Source of the DNA: an uncultured Clostridia bacterium
Lineage (GTDB): Bacteria; Bacillota; Clostridia; TANB77; CAG-508
Assembly: GCA_934140005.1 (NCBI GenBank)
Contig: CAKPBB010000005.1
Span: forward strand, 1-64,000
Reading direction: 5' to 3'
Length of the DNA: 64,000 nt
Below, one piece after another: positions 25,205 to 34,613 of this stretch; the first letter of the stretch is position 1; each line of letters begins with the position of its first letter. The position numbers and the translations under genes were made by a program. Under the pieces are notes generated by a model. The model was not told the DNA's origin. It made no database searches and saw only the letters and a program-made list of their open reading frames with translations.

Positions 25205-27238
25205 TCAATCTAATATAGCTGAAGTATCTACATATTCTATAATTCTGTTAATTTCATTTGTCATTGTGTCTTGATATACTGGCTCACTTTCTTCTTCTGG
25301 CAAATCATATCCATATTTGTTTAAGAAACGATATGTTTCTATCTCTATTAATTCTTGCTTTGTAACTTTTTTCAAATCAATTGGTAAGTTTTTAGCTTCT
25401 TTTTTTTCTATTATTTCTTGAACTTTACTGTCTGAAATAACAAAGTTTTTCTTTAATTCTTGTTCTAAAGCAATTAAATCCGCCACATCATCCTCAACTA
25501 GTTCATCATCTTCATTATCATTTCTAAACATTTCAATTTCAGCTACCAATTCATGAATACTATAATTTTTTGATAATTCCAATTTTTTTGAAAGAGTTTT
25601 TCTTATTGCATTTTGTCTCACTTCTATTTGCTCTAACATATATTCATCAATTTTATTTCTTCCAGTAAACATACCTATAATTCGCTTTATTGCGCTCTTT
25701 TCTTCTATAATCTCTATATCATCTTTTAATTTTTTTAATTCAGCTTCACCTCTAATATTTAATATAGTTTGAGCTATGCCACGTTTTAGTTCATTTTCTT
25801 CAATTATTGCCATCTCATCAAATCTAGTGATTCTTGATTTACCTATTAGTGTTTTAGGATTATTTAAGTAATTCATTAATGTACTTATTTGTATGTTAAT
25901 TTTTGAAATCTCTAATAGCTTTTGATCTAATATTATTCTATCAACTTTTTCACAAACTTCATTTACTTTATCTTGAATTGCTATAATTTTATTTTTTAAT
26001 TCTTCAGCAGTTTTTTTCATTTCGAAACAATTATTTAAAGCAGAATATGTAGTACCTAAAAAGCCTGCTATTTTTGCATAATTCTGTTGCTTAGATATAA
26101 GTATTTCTATCTCTTCTATAATATTTTGGACAGAAATCAAATTTTCTTCGCATTCTTCTTTTACCATATTAGTAATTTCTTCTAAATTTTTCTCATCTTT
26201 TTCTTCTTGTTTTTTCTTTATTTCTTCTTCTAATTTTTCCATTTTAGAATTACTTATTTCATTTAAAACTTTTTCTTTAACTTGGTATTGTTCTTCCATC
26301 TCTTTACATTCAGACATTAAGTATACAGCAAGAGATTTCTTCCAATTAGTTATAAATTCACTTTCACTTTTTCTTTTTTGAAAAACTGTAGTTGCATTTT
26401 CTTTTAAATTATCTAATTCCATATTAACTCTATCAATATTTTCTAGTTCTTCTGTTTTCTCTTTTTCAGAAATGCCTAATTGTTCTTTTTTTTCTAATTC
26501 GTCTCCATATTTACTAACAAGTTGCTCTAATTTTCTAAGATTTTCATAATTATTTTTATTAGTTTTCTCAAGTTCTACACATTTTTTAATCTTTTCATTT
26601 ATCAAGTCTGCATTTGTAACAAGATATGTATATAATCCTGTTTTCTCAATTTCATTCATTTTTACAAGTTCTTGTTTTTCCAAATACAAATTATATATTC
26701 TTAAAATTTTACCATTAGCTAACTCTTTTTGTCCTTTTTCCTCAAACTTTTTTAGTTTAGTAAATGGAGAAATTATGATTTCTTCTTCAACATTAGAATT
26801 TCCAAGAACATTTTCTAATTCTATATATGGTATATTTCTATCACCAATTATATTTATAACAGCAGGCATATCATATTTGCCACTTTCCATTAGCTCAATT
26901 TTCTCTTTATGTGCTGTTGCAAAAATAAATTTATCTATATAAACTTCATTTTTTATTTTATTAACTTCTTCAAGACTAGTATATTTAGAAAAACTCCAGT
27001 CCTTTTTATCAATTTTCTTATAGTACATTTTCAAAATGATTGAATATACATTTTTTAATGCTTGTATATTTTTTATAACATTCATTTTACTATACATATT
27101 TTCATCTTTTTCATTTTCAGCAAATTGCTTAATATCAACTTCTGCATCACTAGTAAGCATCATATTAATTACATTTTTAGAAAATGTTTTGTATAGTCTT
27201 AGCACTTCAATTTCTTCATTTGTTAAATCTTTTTCCAT
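25205..27238 (-). CDS. Large coiled-coil protein with a possible ADP-ribosyltransferase-like N-terminus
   Basis: I do not know this 677-residue protein as a named family. The ATG at 27238 (M-E-K-D-L-T-N-E-E-I-E-V-L) follows GAGGTGA. Residues about 3-165 have the order of elements seen in the ADP-ribosyltransferase exoenzyme fold: L-T-N-E-E-I-E-V-L-R-L-Y-K with V-I-N-M-M-L, a strand L-K-M-Y-Y-K-K-I where the fold has V-Y-R-G, F-I-F-A-T-A where it has F-x-S-T-S, and V-E-E-E-I-I-I-S-P-F-T where it has E-x-E-V-L-L-P-P-x-T. The catalytic Arg and STS would be lost, the E-x-E kept. Residues about 190-560 are long coiled coils; the end is acidic. No membrane segment or signal peptide. It has its own transcript. 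Confidence 0.7.
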   Translation of the reverse strand: MEKDLTNEEIEVLRLYKTFSKNVINMMLTSDAEVDIKQFAENEKDENMYSKMNVIKNIQALKNVYSIILKMYYKKIDKKDWSFSKYTSLEEVNKIKNEVYIDKFIFATAHKEKIELMESGKYDMPAVINIIGDRNIPYIELENVLGNSNVEEEIIISPFTKLKKFEEKGQKELANGKILRIYNLYLEKQELVKMNEIEKTGLYTYLVTNADLINEKIKKCVELEKTNKNNYENLRKLEQLVSKYGDELEKKEQLGISEKEKTEELENIDRVNMELDNLKENATTVFQKRKSESEFITNWKKSLAVYLMSECKEMEEQYQVKEKVLNEISNSKMEKLEEEIKKKQEEKDEKNLEEITNMVKEECEENLISVQNIIEEIEILISKQQNYAKIAGFLGTTYSALNNCFEMKKTAEELKNKIIAIQDKVNEVCEKVDRIILDQKLLEISKINIQISTLMNYLNNPKTLIGKSRITRFDEMAIIEENELKRGIAQTILNIRGEAELKKLKDDIEIIEEKSAIKRIIGMFTGRNKIDEYMLEQIEVRQNAIRKTLSKKLELSKNYSIHELVAEIEMFRNDNEDDELVEDDVADLIALEQELKKNFVISDSKVQEIIEKKEAKNLPIDLKKVTKQELIEIETYRFLNKYGYDLPEEESEPVYQDTMTNEINRIIEYVDTSAILD

Positions 27239-27320
27239 ATATGAAATCACCTCATATTTTATTCGGTATAATTTTATCATTTATATATTTTTTTTGCAAC
27301 AAATTCATAACAATTTATAA

Positions 27321-27363
27321 AAGAACATTATAATATCTTTATAAAAAATACTATAATGTTCTT
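27321..27363 (-). terminator. Terminator of the dehydrogenase gene
   Basis: A 12-bp perfect stem (27321-27332 with 27352-27363) with a 19-base loop, 14 bases after the stop, followed by TTTTATAAATT on the minus strand. Confidence 0.65.
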
Positions 27364-27376
27364 TTTTATATTTTAA

Positions 27377-28438
27377 TTATTTAATAATTGTCTTTTTAAA
27401 GTTTAATTCTCCAATTTCTTCAGTTGGTATATAACCTGGTTTTGAGTTTATAACATCTGGTATTCTGTTTACAATAGTTGCACAAGTTAATTCAACAGTA
27501 TTTGGCTTTTCTACTGTAATTGTAGTTGTAGGTTCTCCTTCAATTGTCCAAACATTTTTATCAAATTCATCTGGTGCATATACTTTACCTATACACTCTG
27601 TTTCTATTGTAATTCCTTCTTCTGTTTCAGTTGTAACCACAGCACTCATGCCAGTTGCATCACCTGATTTCACAGTCATATTTAAAGTACTTGAATAAAT
27701 ATCTCCATTATGCGTTTGTGGCACACATTTTTGAGTCTGACTTTTTACAGTAAGTCCAAGTTTTGCACACAACCAGCCATTTACATTCCACATATAAGAT
27801 GGCATAAACTCACCATTTTCAATTATTTTTTGACGTGCTTCTGCTGAAATTCTATCTGCTGATGCAACCTTTTCATCAAATTCAGATAATGTTAATCCTG
27901 CTCCATGTGCTTCAGCTAATGCTATACCATATTCTTCAACATTATAACTTGAACTACCTTTAATTTTCTTGATAGTTTGAGTTGAACCTGCTATTGAACT
28001 AACTAGTTGTCCCCAATATATATCTTGATATCCACTACCTGTAATTGTACAATTATTCTTTTTAGCTGTTTCATCTATTTTTTTAGTTAAGTTTGGATGT
28101 GAATTTAACGGATAAAATGCTTCCTCACAAGTTGTTATTGCATTTATTCCTAGTTCCGCACATAACATAAGTGGTTCTTCAAGTTCTGCTATTAAACTTC
28201 TAGTAGTTACGATACAAATATCTGGCTTAGTAGTTTCAAGTAATTTTCTTGCATCTTTTGCATTTATAACAGTAACTTCCTTTTTTTCTGTTCCTAAAAT
28301 ATCTCCAATATCTTTTCCTATAACATCTGGATTTACATCAATTGCGCCTACAATTTCAATACCTTTTTCAAGCATATATCGCATTGTATATAATGACATT
28401 TTTCCAACACCATACTGCACAGCTTTTACTCTTTCCAT
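27377..28438 (-). CDS. Diaminopentanoate dehydrogenase-like / dihydrodipicolinate-reductase-fold oxidoreductase
   Basis: A 353-residue NAD(P) oxidoreductase. The start at 28438 follows GGAG; the frame is open further upstream. An N-terminal Rossmann motif (V-Q-Y-G-V-G-K-M, then V-G-A-I-D-V-N-P-D-V-I-G-K-D-I-G) and the middle G-S-G-Y-Q-D-I-Y-W-G match COG3804 proteins related to 2,4-diaminopentanoate dehydrogenase of ornithine fermentation. The ornithine aminomutase genes (oraS, oraE) that usually accompany it are absent from the window, so the substrate is open. It has its own terminator and no operon partner. Confidence 0.7.
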   Translation of the reverse strand: MERVKAVQYGVGKMSLYTMRYMLEKGIEIVGAIDVNPDVIGKDIGDILGTEKKEVTVINAKDARKLLETTKPDICIVTTRSLIAELEEPLMLCAELGINAITTCEEAFYPLNSHPNLTKKIDETAKKNNCTITGSGYQDIYWGQLVSSIAGSTQTIKKIKGSSSYNVEEYGIALAEAHGAGLTLSEFDEKVASADRISAEARQKIIENGEFMPSYMWNVNGWLCAKLGLTVKSQTQKCVPQTHNGDIYSSTLNMTVKSGDATGMSAVVTTETEEGITIETECIGKVYAPDEFDKNVWTIEGEPTTTITVEKPNTVELTCATIVNRIPDVINSKPGYIPTEEIGELNFKKTIIK

Positions 28439-28585
28439 AAAATCTCCTTTCATATTTAAAATTTTATACTTTAATAAAATTTCGTTTATGGTAATTATTT
28501 CCAAAACAAAATTAAATTATTCATGCGTTTCATTAAATTTTTCATATTTTATAAGATTTGCTACTTATTTATACTCTAATATAAT

Positions 28586-30979
28586 TTATTTTTTATTATC
28601 TGCAACTTTTGAAAATTTCTTTAATTTTTCATAAGCTAAATAATTTATAGTTCCCAATGGGAATTTTCCATTTTTATCCTTCTTACCTGCTGGAACTCCT
28701 GTTAAAATTTCAATTCCTTCATCAATTGTTCTAACAGCAAAAATATGAAATTTACCTTTTCTTACAGAATCTATTACTTCATCTGATAAATGTAAGTTTC
28801 TAACATTTTGTGCTGGAATTATAACACCAGCTTCTCCAGTTAATCCTCTCATTTTACAAATTTGATAAAATCCTTCAATTTTTTCATTAACACCACCAAT
28901 TGGTTGAATCTCACCTTTTTGATTTACAGAACCAGTAACTGCAATTGATTGATTTATTGGTATTCCAGACAAACTTGAAAGAATTGCATAAGCTTCTGTA
29001 CTTGATGCACTATCACCATCAACACCACCATATAATTGTTCAAAACAAATACTTGCAGTTAATGAAAGTGGCATTTCTTGTGCAAATTGTTCTCCTAAAT
29101 ATCCAGTTAAAATCAACACACCTTTAGAATGTGATGAACCAGACATTTCAACTTCTCTTTCTATATTTACAATTCCATTTTGTCCCATATATGTGTTAGC
29201 TGTAATTTTTGCTGGTTTTCCAAAAGAATAATCTCCAATTGTTATAACTGTAAGGCCATTGATTTGTCCTACTTTATATCCTTCTGTTTCGATTAGTAAA
29301 GCTTCATCTTTTATCATTTGTAAATATTTTTCATCATATTTCTTTATTCTATCAATTCTCTCATCTAAAGCTTTCTTTATATATTCTTTTGTTATTATTT
29401 TCGATTTATCTAGTTTAGCCCAAGCAGAAGCCTCACCAACAATTTCACCAATTTCACTAAATTGTGTTGATAATTTTTCTTTGTCTCCAGCAAGTTTTGA
29501 AGTAAATTCAACAACCTTAGCCATTGCTTCCTTATCTAAATCTAATAATCCTTCTTGTTCGCAAAAACTTCTAACAAATTTGCTTAATCTTTCGACATTT
29601 TCTGTTGTTTTTGGTGCATCTTCTTCAAATTCTACTTTTATTTTAAATAATTTTCTAAAATCATCATCCATTGACAATAATGTATGATAAATATTTGAAT
29701 TTCCTATGATTAAAACTTTTAAATCCAATGGTATTGGTTCTGGTTTTATTCCAACTAAAGTTAAACTTGTTCTTTGGTCTACCGGATTTTCTATTGCAAG
29801 TTCTTTAATTCTTAAAGCTTTCTTTAATGCTTCATAGCACATTTGATTTGCTAATAAATCTTTAGCTTGGAAAATTATATATCCACCATTTGCTTGATGT
29901 AATAAACCTGGTTTTATCATTGTAAAGTCTGTTTTTAAACTTCCATACTGATTTTCATATTCTAAGCCACCAAATATGTTATGATATGAATAATTTGTAT
30001 CCATAATAACTGGTGCACCTTCTAATTTACTATTATCCACAAATAAATTTACTCTATAATTTAACCATGGTTCTCTTAGCTCTGGTCTTTGAGTTGGTTG
30101 AACAGGTTGTTTTGGATCTACATCAGGTGCTAAAAAGGCACTTATATTTTTTAATATATCTTTCTTTATTCCTTCTAGAAATGCATTTATTTTTTTATTT
30201 CTTTTATAATTTGCTTTCAAAGAGTTTACATGAACATTTATTGTAAGTAATGCTATATTTGATTGCCATTCTTCAATTTTCTTTTCAGACTCTTTTTCAA
30301 TAGTTTTTATTGTTCCTAAAGCTTCAAAAATCTGTTCTTGAACTAAATTAGAACGCTCTTCAAATTCTTTTTTGATAGACTCATCTAGATTATCAAATTC
30401 CTCTTCTTCAAGTACTTTACCATCTAAAACTGGCATCATATAAACTCCATTTTCAGTAGATCTTACTTGAAATCCTTGAACCATTGTTCTTTTATTTAAT
30501 TTGTCTAAAAGAGCTTCTCTCTTATCTTCAAATTCTTGTTTTATAATTTTCTTTTCTTTTTCAAAATCTTCATTATTGAAAGTTTTCTTTATTTCTCTGC
30601 GAACATCTTTAACAAAATTTTCCATTTGTTCCTTAAAAACAATACCATTTCCAGCAGGGAATGAAATTGCAACTGGTTCATTTGGATTTTCAAAATTATA
30701 TACATAGCACCAATCATTTGGTACTTTTTCTTTTGCAGCCTTTTGTGTTAGAAACTTTTTAGTATACATTGTTTTTCCAACACCTGATGGTCCTTCTAAA
30801 TATAAATTATATCCTTTTATATCAATATCAAGACCAAATTTTAATGCTTTAATTCCTCTATCTTGTCCATAAACTAAATCTGTTGTATCTACTAATTCTC
30901 TTGTTGTTTCAAACTTAAAAAAATTGGGATTACATACATCTTTTAAGTCTTTTGGCGTTAGTTCATTATTTCTTCTCAT
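28586..30979 (-). CDS. Lon-like ATP-dependent protease
   Basis: A 797-residue AAA_32/S16 protease of the YcbZ (LonH)-related group. Walker A G-P-S-G-V-G-K-T is at 63-70; a long inserted coiled region follows, and an R-E-P-W-L-N-Y segment. The C-terminal protease domain has Y-G-G-V-D-G-D-S-A-S with catalytic Ser at about 657 and G-G-V-N-E-K-I-E-G-F with Lys at about 700. It differs from true Lon in lacking the N-terminal LAN domain. Cytosolic protein quality control is expected. It is alone on its transcript. Confidence 0.88.
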   Translation of the reverse strand: MRRNNELTPKDLKDVCNPNFFKFETTRELVDTTDLVYGQDRGIKALKFGLDIDIKGYNLYLEGPSGVGKTMYTKKFLTQKAAKEKVPNDWCYVYNFENPNEPVAISFPAGNGIVFKEQMENFVKDVRREIKKTFNNEDFEKEKKIIKQEFEDKREALLDKLNKRTMVQGFQVRSTENGVYMMPVLDGKVLEEEEFDNLDESIKKEFEERSNLVQEQIFEALGTIKTIEKESEKKIEEWQSNIALLTINVHVNSLKANYKRNKKINAFLEGIKKDILKNISAFLAPDVDPKQPVQPTQRPELREPWLNYRVNLFVDNSKLEGAPVIMDTNYSYHNIFGGLEYENQYGSLKTDFTMIKPGLLHQANGGYIIFQAKDLLANQMCYEALKKALRIKELAIENPVDQRTSLTLVGIKPEPIPLDLKVLIIGNSNIYHTLLSMDDDFRKLFKIKVEFEEDAPKTTENVERLSKFVRSFCEQEGLLDLDKEAMAKVVEFTSKLAGDKEKLSTQFSEIGEIVGEASAWAKLDKSKIITKEYIKKALDERIDRIKKYDEKYLQMIKDEALLIETEGYKVGQINGLTVITIGDYSFGKPAKITANTYMGQNGIVNIEREVEMSGSSHSKGVLILTGYLGEQFAQEMPLSLTASICFEQLYGGVDGDSASSTEAYAILSSLSGIPINQSIAVTGSVNQKGEIQPIGGVNEKIEGFYQICKMRGLTGEAGVIIPAQNVRNLHLSDEVIDSVRKGKFHIFAVRTIDEGIEILTGVPAGKKDKNGKFPLGTINYLAYEKLKKFSKVADNKK

Positions 30980-31098
30980 TCGTATTCTTCCTCCGTACTA
31001 TCTCTTTAATATTGTGATTTTATATCAAACAAATTATTTTTTCAATCTATTTTTTACAATTTTTAACATTTTTTTGAACATATTTTACATTTATTTTT

Positions 31099-31142
31099 AT
31101 AAATCAAAAATGTCGCAACTAATAAATTAATTGCAACATTTT
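31099..31142 (-). terminator. Terminator of tsaB-rimI
   Basis: AAATGT-x-GCAA / TTGC-x-ACATTT stem (31108-31118 with 31131-31141, one mismatch) 13 bases beyond the rimI stop, followed on the minus strand by TTTTTGATTT. Confidence 0.7.
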
Positions 31143-31154
31143 ATACAACATTAT

Positions 31155-31586
31155 TTATAAAAACTTTGTCATTATAATAGCATCATCTATGCCATTATAA
31201 TATTTTTTTCTTCTTCCAACTATTTCAAAACCATTTTTTATATACAAATTTTTAGCTTCTATATTATTTTCATTTACTTCCAAACTAATTTTATCTCTGT
31301 TTTCTTTTTTTGTCATCTCTATTAGTTTATCTAAAAGCAAAGTTCCTATACCTCTTTTTCTCTCTGCTTTTTTGGTAACAATATTAGTAATTTCTGTATC
31401 ATCAATTGAAATTATAATTCCAGCAAAACCAACTATATTTTCATTTTCTTTTGCTACTATGTATTTTGAATTTGGATTTTCTAATTCACTTTTCAAAATA
31501 TTAGGTGTCCAAAACTCATCAAATTCTTCTTGCAAGCAACCTTTTATTTGTTCAAAATCATCTAAATTCATTTCTAAAATTTGCAT
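31155..31586 (-). CDS. rimI: Ribosomal-protein-alanine N-acetyltransferase (RimI-like)
   Basis: A 143-residue GNAT enzyme. It has the acetyl-CoA loop A-E-R-K-R-G-I-G-T-L-L-L and the family motif S-L-E-V-N-E-N-N-I-E-A-K-N-L-Y-I-K-N-G-F-E. RimI acetylates the N-terminus of ribosomal protein S18 in E. coli. In Firmicutes rimI is next to tsaB (here 8 bases after it), which supports the name, but GNAT substrates are easily misassigned. Confidence 0.85.
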   Translation of the reverse strand: MQILEMNLDDFEQIKGCLQEEFDEFWTPNILKSELENPNSKYIVAKENENIVGFAGIIISIDDTEITNIVTKKAERKRGIGTLLLDKLIEMTKKENRDKISLEVNENNIEAKNLYIKNGFEIVGRRKKYYNGIDDAIIMTKFL

Positions 31587-31594
31587 ACTAGTTC

Positions 31595-32275
31595 CTACTT
31601 TTTCAATCTTTCTGCTTGTGATTTTCTTAAATAAATTGGCAATATAGTATCAGCATTTTTTAAATCTTTATTCAAGTATTTTTTATAGCCAATTTTTCCT
31701 GTATTTACTGCGCTTTGTTCATTATTATCCGTAAACTTAATTTCATTATTTACTAATCTTTCAGAAATTAAATCTTTATGTAAGACGGCACCATCTCCAA
31801 CAAATACTATCTTGCTAAACTTTTCTGCTTTTTTCAAAACCACTTCAATATCTTCAGCTATTTCCTCTTCTTTCAAATTATAATCATTATCAAAAACTCC
31901 AACATATACTTGATTATTTCTAGCATCAATTAAAGAAATAATTGTTGTATCTAAGTCTACATTTTCAACATTTCTAGCTAAGCTTTCTAGTGAAGTAACA
32001 CTCGCAACTGGTAAATTATAAACTTCTGCCAATGGTTTAATACTTGCAATTCCAATTCTAATTCCAGTAAAAGAACCTGGTCCAACTGATACAGATATTA
32101 AATTAAAATCACTCAATTTTAATTTATTTCTTTCTAAAACTTCTTTTAAAATAGGCATTAAATTTTCTGAATGTGTTTTTCCATTATCTAAACTTATTTC
32201 ATCTATTTTATTATTATCTTCCAAAATAGCAACTGCACATATTTTAGAAGATGTATCTATTGCTAAATTTTTCAT
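31595..32275 (-). CDS. tsaB: tRNA t6A biosynthesis protein TsaB
   Basis: Partner of TsaD and TsaE in making N6-threonylcarbamoyladenosine at position 37 of tRNAs reading ANN codons. From the ATG at 32275 (GAGG seven bases upstream) the protein is 226 residues, starting M-K-N-L-A-I-D-T-S-S-K. It has N-G-K-T-H-S-E-N-L-M-P, V-S-V-G-P-G-S-F-T-G-I-R-I-G and I-D-A-R-N-N-Q-V-Y, all typical. tsaE lies apart at 42315-42755; tsaD is not in the window. Confidence 0.92.
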   Translation of the reverse strand: MKNLAIDTSSKICAVAILEDNNKIDEISLDNGKTHSENLMPILKEVLERNKLKLSDFNLISVSVGPGSFTGIRIGIASIKPLAEVYNLPVASVTSLESLARNVENVDLDTTIISLIDARNNQVYVGVFDNDYNLKEEEIAEDIEVVLKKAEKFSKIVFVGDGAVLHKDLISERLVNNEIKFTDNNEQSAVNTGKIGYKKYLNKDLKNADTILPIYLRKSQAERLKK

Positions 32276-32571
32276 TTTTTCGCCTCGCAAATTTATTTTT
32301 CATTTGCTATTATATAATATTTTAACAATTTTTACAATAAAAATTGTTATTAAAATTCTAATTAAAGAAACAACTAATAATATTTTCTAGTTGCTCTTCA
32401 CTTTTACTATTTTCATTTATTTATAAATTTCCTATAAAGCTGTACCTACTTTGGAAATAAAATACTTGTCGTAGTTATCTACGACTTTTTTCTCATTTAA
32501 TGATTGATTTTGAAATTCATCAATTTTATTGATATTAAGTCTGTCATATTTTTTCAATTATATCAAAACTT
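32276..32571. other. Intergenic region with a plus-strand terminator-like hairpin
   Basis: About 300 A+T-rich bases between tsaB and the end of the broken TraX gene. A 7-bp stem GTCGTAG / CTACGAC (32468-32485) followed by TTTTTT would terminate plus-strand transcripts, but no plus-strand gene precedes it. Nothing else is recognisable. Confidence 0.5.
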
Positions 32572-33394
32572 TTACTTACAAATTATCATAGCACTTAAAT
32601 AAAATAGCAGATGTTGTATTGGAAATACGGCATAGAATAGATATTTTATAAAAACATCATTTTTTCCCTTTTGACCATTGTATAAAACCAAAGGTATTGC
32701 AGTAAATGCTATAGCATATTTATATCCGTGGATGATAAGCTGAAAAATCTAATGAACTAATAAAAGATAGTTCTATTAATGATATATATAAGATTTTTAA
32801 TATTACATATCTCCATTTATCATTAAACTTTCTATTCAAAAATAATTTTTTACTATCTTTATCCATAAATATTTTTTCTATAAAATATAGCTCTACAAAC
32901 ATAAATGGTACCCTCATATCAAATTCAATATCTATATTAATATATATTGCTCCAATAATTAAGATAACTAAAATTCTAATAATGTCATTTAAAATATTGC
33001 TAAATTTAGATATTATTTTTTTATATTCTAACATAGCAATTAATATTAAAGATAATAAATATGAAAACAAAACACCTAAATATTCATTTTCTCTGCAAAT
33101 GTAATTTGGAAACATATAATTATTCAAAATTCCTAATAATAGCAATACAATTTGTGTAATTGTAGCCAAACAAAATATCCTAAAAATATACAATTTTAAG
33201 TTTCTTGTATAAAAAAAACCTTGAACAATTAAAAATAGAAAAATTGGCATTCCAAGCCTTCCTATACTTCTCATTATATAATATGGTGTAGGAGCTATTC
33301 TGCTAACAAAATAGCTCCCAATATGATCAACTAGCATAACAGCTATTGCAAAGATTTTTAATTTATTTGCATTTAACATTAGTTTATTCATCAT
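32572..33394 (-). pseudogene. TraX-family membrane acyltransferase with a frameshift
   Basis: A polytopic membrane protein of the TraX family (acetyltransferase-like; TraX acetylates F-pilin in E. coli). It opens L-K-I-F-A-I-A-V-M-L-V-D-H-I-G and has R-S-I-G-R-L-G-M-P-I-F-L-F. The first frame stops at 32720 after S-A-Y-H-P-R-I. The missing C-terminus (Y-K-Y-A-I-A-F-T-A-I-P-L-V-L-Y-N-G-Q-K-G, then L-F-Y-A-V-F-P-I-Q-H-L-L) follows in the next frame to 32572. Removing one C (plus-strand G at 32730 or 32731) restores the gene. It overlaps the gene before it by 11 bases and is the last gene of the surface operon. Confidence 0.75.
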
Positions 33395-34613
33395 TCTCTT
33401 TTTTTAAAGCCTTTGACATTTCTTCATCTTTATTCAATTTTTCTTCTTGTTCTGCCATCATCTTTCTTTTTTTTATACCTTTTTTGTCTAAAATTATAAT
33501 TATTACTATTACAATTATAGCAATTGCACACATTCCTATAATTGCTATATATGTTTTATGTGATTCGAGAAAACTAACTGTTTCTTTTTTTTCGTTATTG
33601 GTTGGCTCAACATATCCAGCTAATAATTTTTCATTTATTTCATTATTAACTAATACATATTTTGAATTATGCTCAATAGCAAATTCATAAAATTCATCAT
33701 CAGTTAATTCAACTCTTTTTGAAACTAACATAAAATTTTTGTTTTCTTCATCATAATAATATACATATACTTTGCTATTTATACTACTTTTTATTGTGCT
33801 AGTTGCTTTAATTCTTATTTTTGCTATTCCAGGTAATTCTCCATTTGGCTCAAAATCTACGGCAATTCCATTTGTATTCAAATCCATTTCAGATAATTCT
33901 TTATCTGCTAATATTGTATTTGTAATAATTTTAACATCAATATCTTTTGGATTAGTTATATTTTTACCATTAAATATTATTTCATTTTCGTTATATGTGA
34001 TTACAAGTTGTTTATTAGTATTTTTTAATTTTTCAAATATTTTTTCAAATATTTTTGTATCTTCATCAGCATTTATAATTATACTTTTTACAGTATCACT
34101 TTCTATTAATTGTGTTAATAATTCATCAGTTATTTCACTCGTTTTATAATCAACTTTCTCACCTAACTCTGTTTTTTCTTCTACAACTTGTTGAATTTCT
34201 TGCATATGTTGCTCTTGCTTTATAATTTCATTATTTGCCTGTTTATTTGAATTTATTAAGGCATTTGAGCTAGTTGAAGCATTGCAACTTGTTGCATTCG
34301 AACTTGTTGCATTTGAACTTGTTACATCTGAACTTGTTGCATTTGAACTTGTTACATCTGAACTCGTTGCATCTGAACTTGTTGCATCTGAACTCGTTGC
34401 ATCACAGCTTGTTGCATCACAGCTTGTTGCATCACAGCTTGTTGCATCACAGCTTGTTGCTGATGCAGCAAAGCTATATAAATATCCCTCTAATTTTGAA
34501 ATTTTTCCGTTTCCAAATATTACCATTGCCATTCTAGCAATTATTAGTACTATCAATAAAAACATTATCATTTTTAAACTTGTAAATAAATTATTTTTCT
34601 TTTTTTCTTTCAT
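33384..34613 (-). CDS. Membrane protein with Cys-containing pentapeptide repeats
   Basis: A 409-residue protein of unknown function. After a membrane helix (about 13-33) comes a stretch (about 50-115) of five-residue repeats A-T-S-C-D, with Asp/Asn and Cys/Ser variation. A mixed domain follows, with Y-V-Y-Y-Y-D-E-E-N-K-N-F and I-E-H-N-S-K-Y-V-L, an extracellular beta-rich module common in clostridial surface proteins. A second membrane helix (about 350-372) and a basic then acidic cytosolic tail end it. The ATG at 34613 overlaps the O-antigen ligase end by 23 bases. The repeat is probably surface exposed and, having Cys every fifth residue in its first part, could form disulphides. Confidence 0.75.
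   Translation of the reverse strand: MKEKKKNNLFTSLKMIMFLLIVLIIARMAMVIFGNGKISKLEGYLYSFAASATSCDATSCDATSCDATSCDATSSDATSSDATSSDVTSSNATSSDVTSSNATSSNATSCNASTSSNALINSNKQANNEIIKQEQHMQEIQQVVEEKTELGEKVDYKTSEITDELLTQLIESDTVKSIIINADEDTKIFEKIFEKLKNTNKQLVITYNENEIIFNGKNITNPKDIDVKIITNTILADKELSEMDLNTNGIAVDFEPNGELPGIAKIRIKATSTIKSSINSKVYVYYYDEENKNFMLVSKRVELTDDEFYEFAIEHNSKYVLVNNEINEKLLAGYVEPTNNEKKETVSFLESHKTYIAIIGMCAIAIIVIVIIIILDKKGIKKRKMMAEQEEKLNKDEEMSKALKKENDE
34286..34460 (-). repeat. 15-bp tandem repeats coding for A-T-S-C-D units
   Basis: About a dozen 15-base units, the last four nearly identical (plus strand GTTGCATCACAGCTT) and the rest degenerate. All are in frame. The fresh copies encode Cys, the older copies Ser, consistent with recent expansion. 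Confidence 0.9.
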
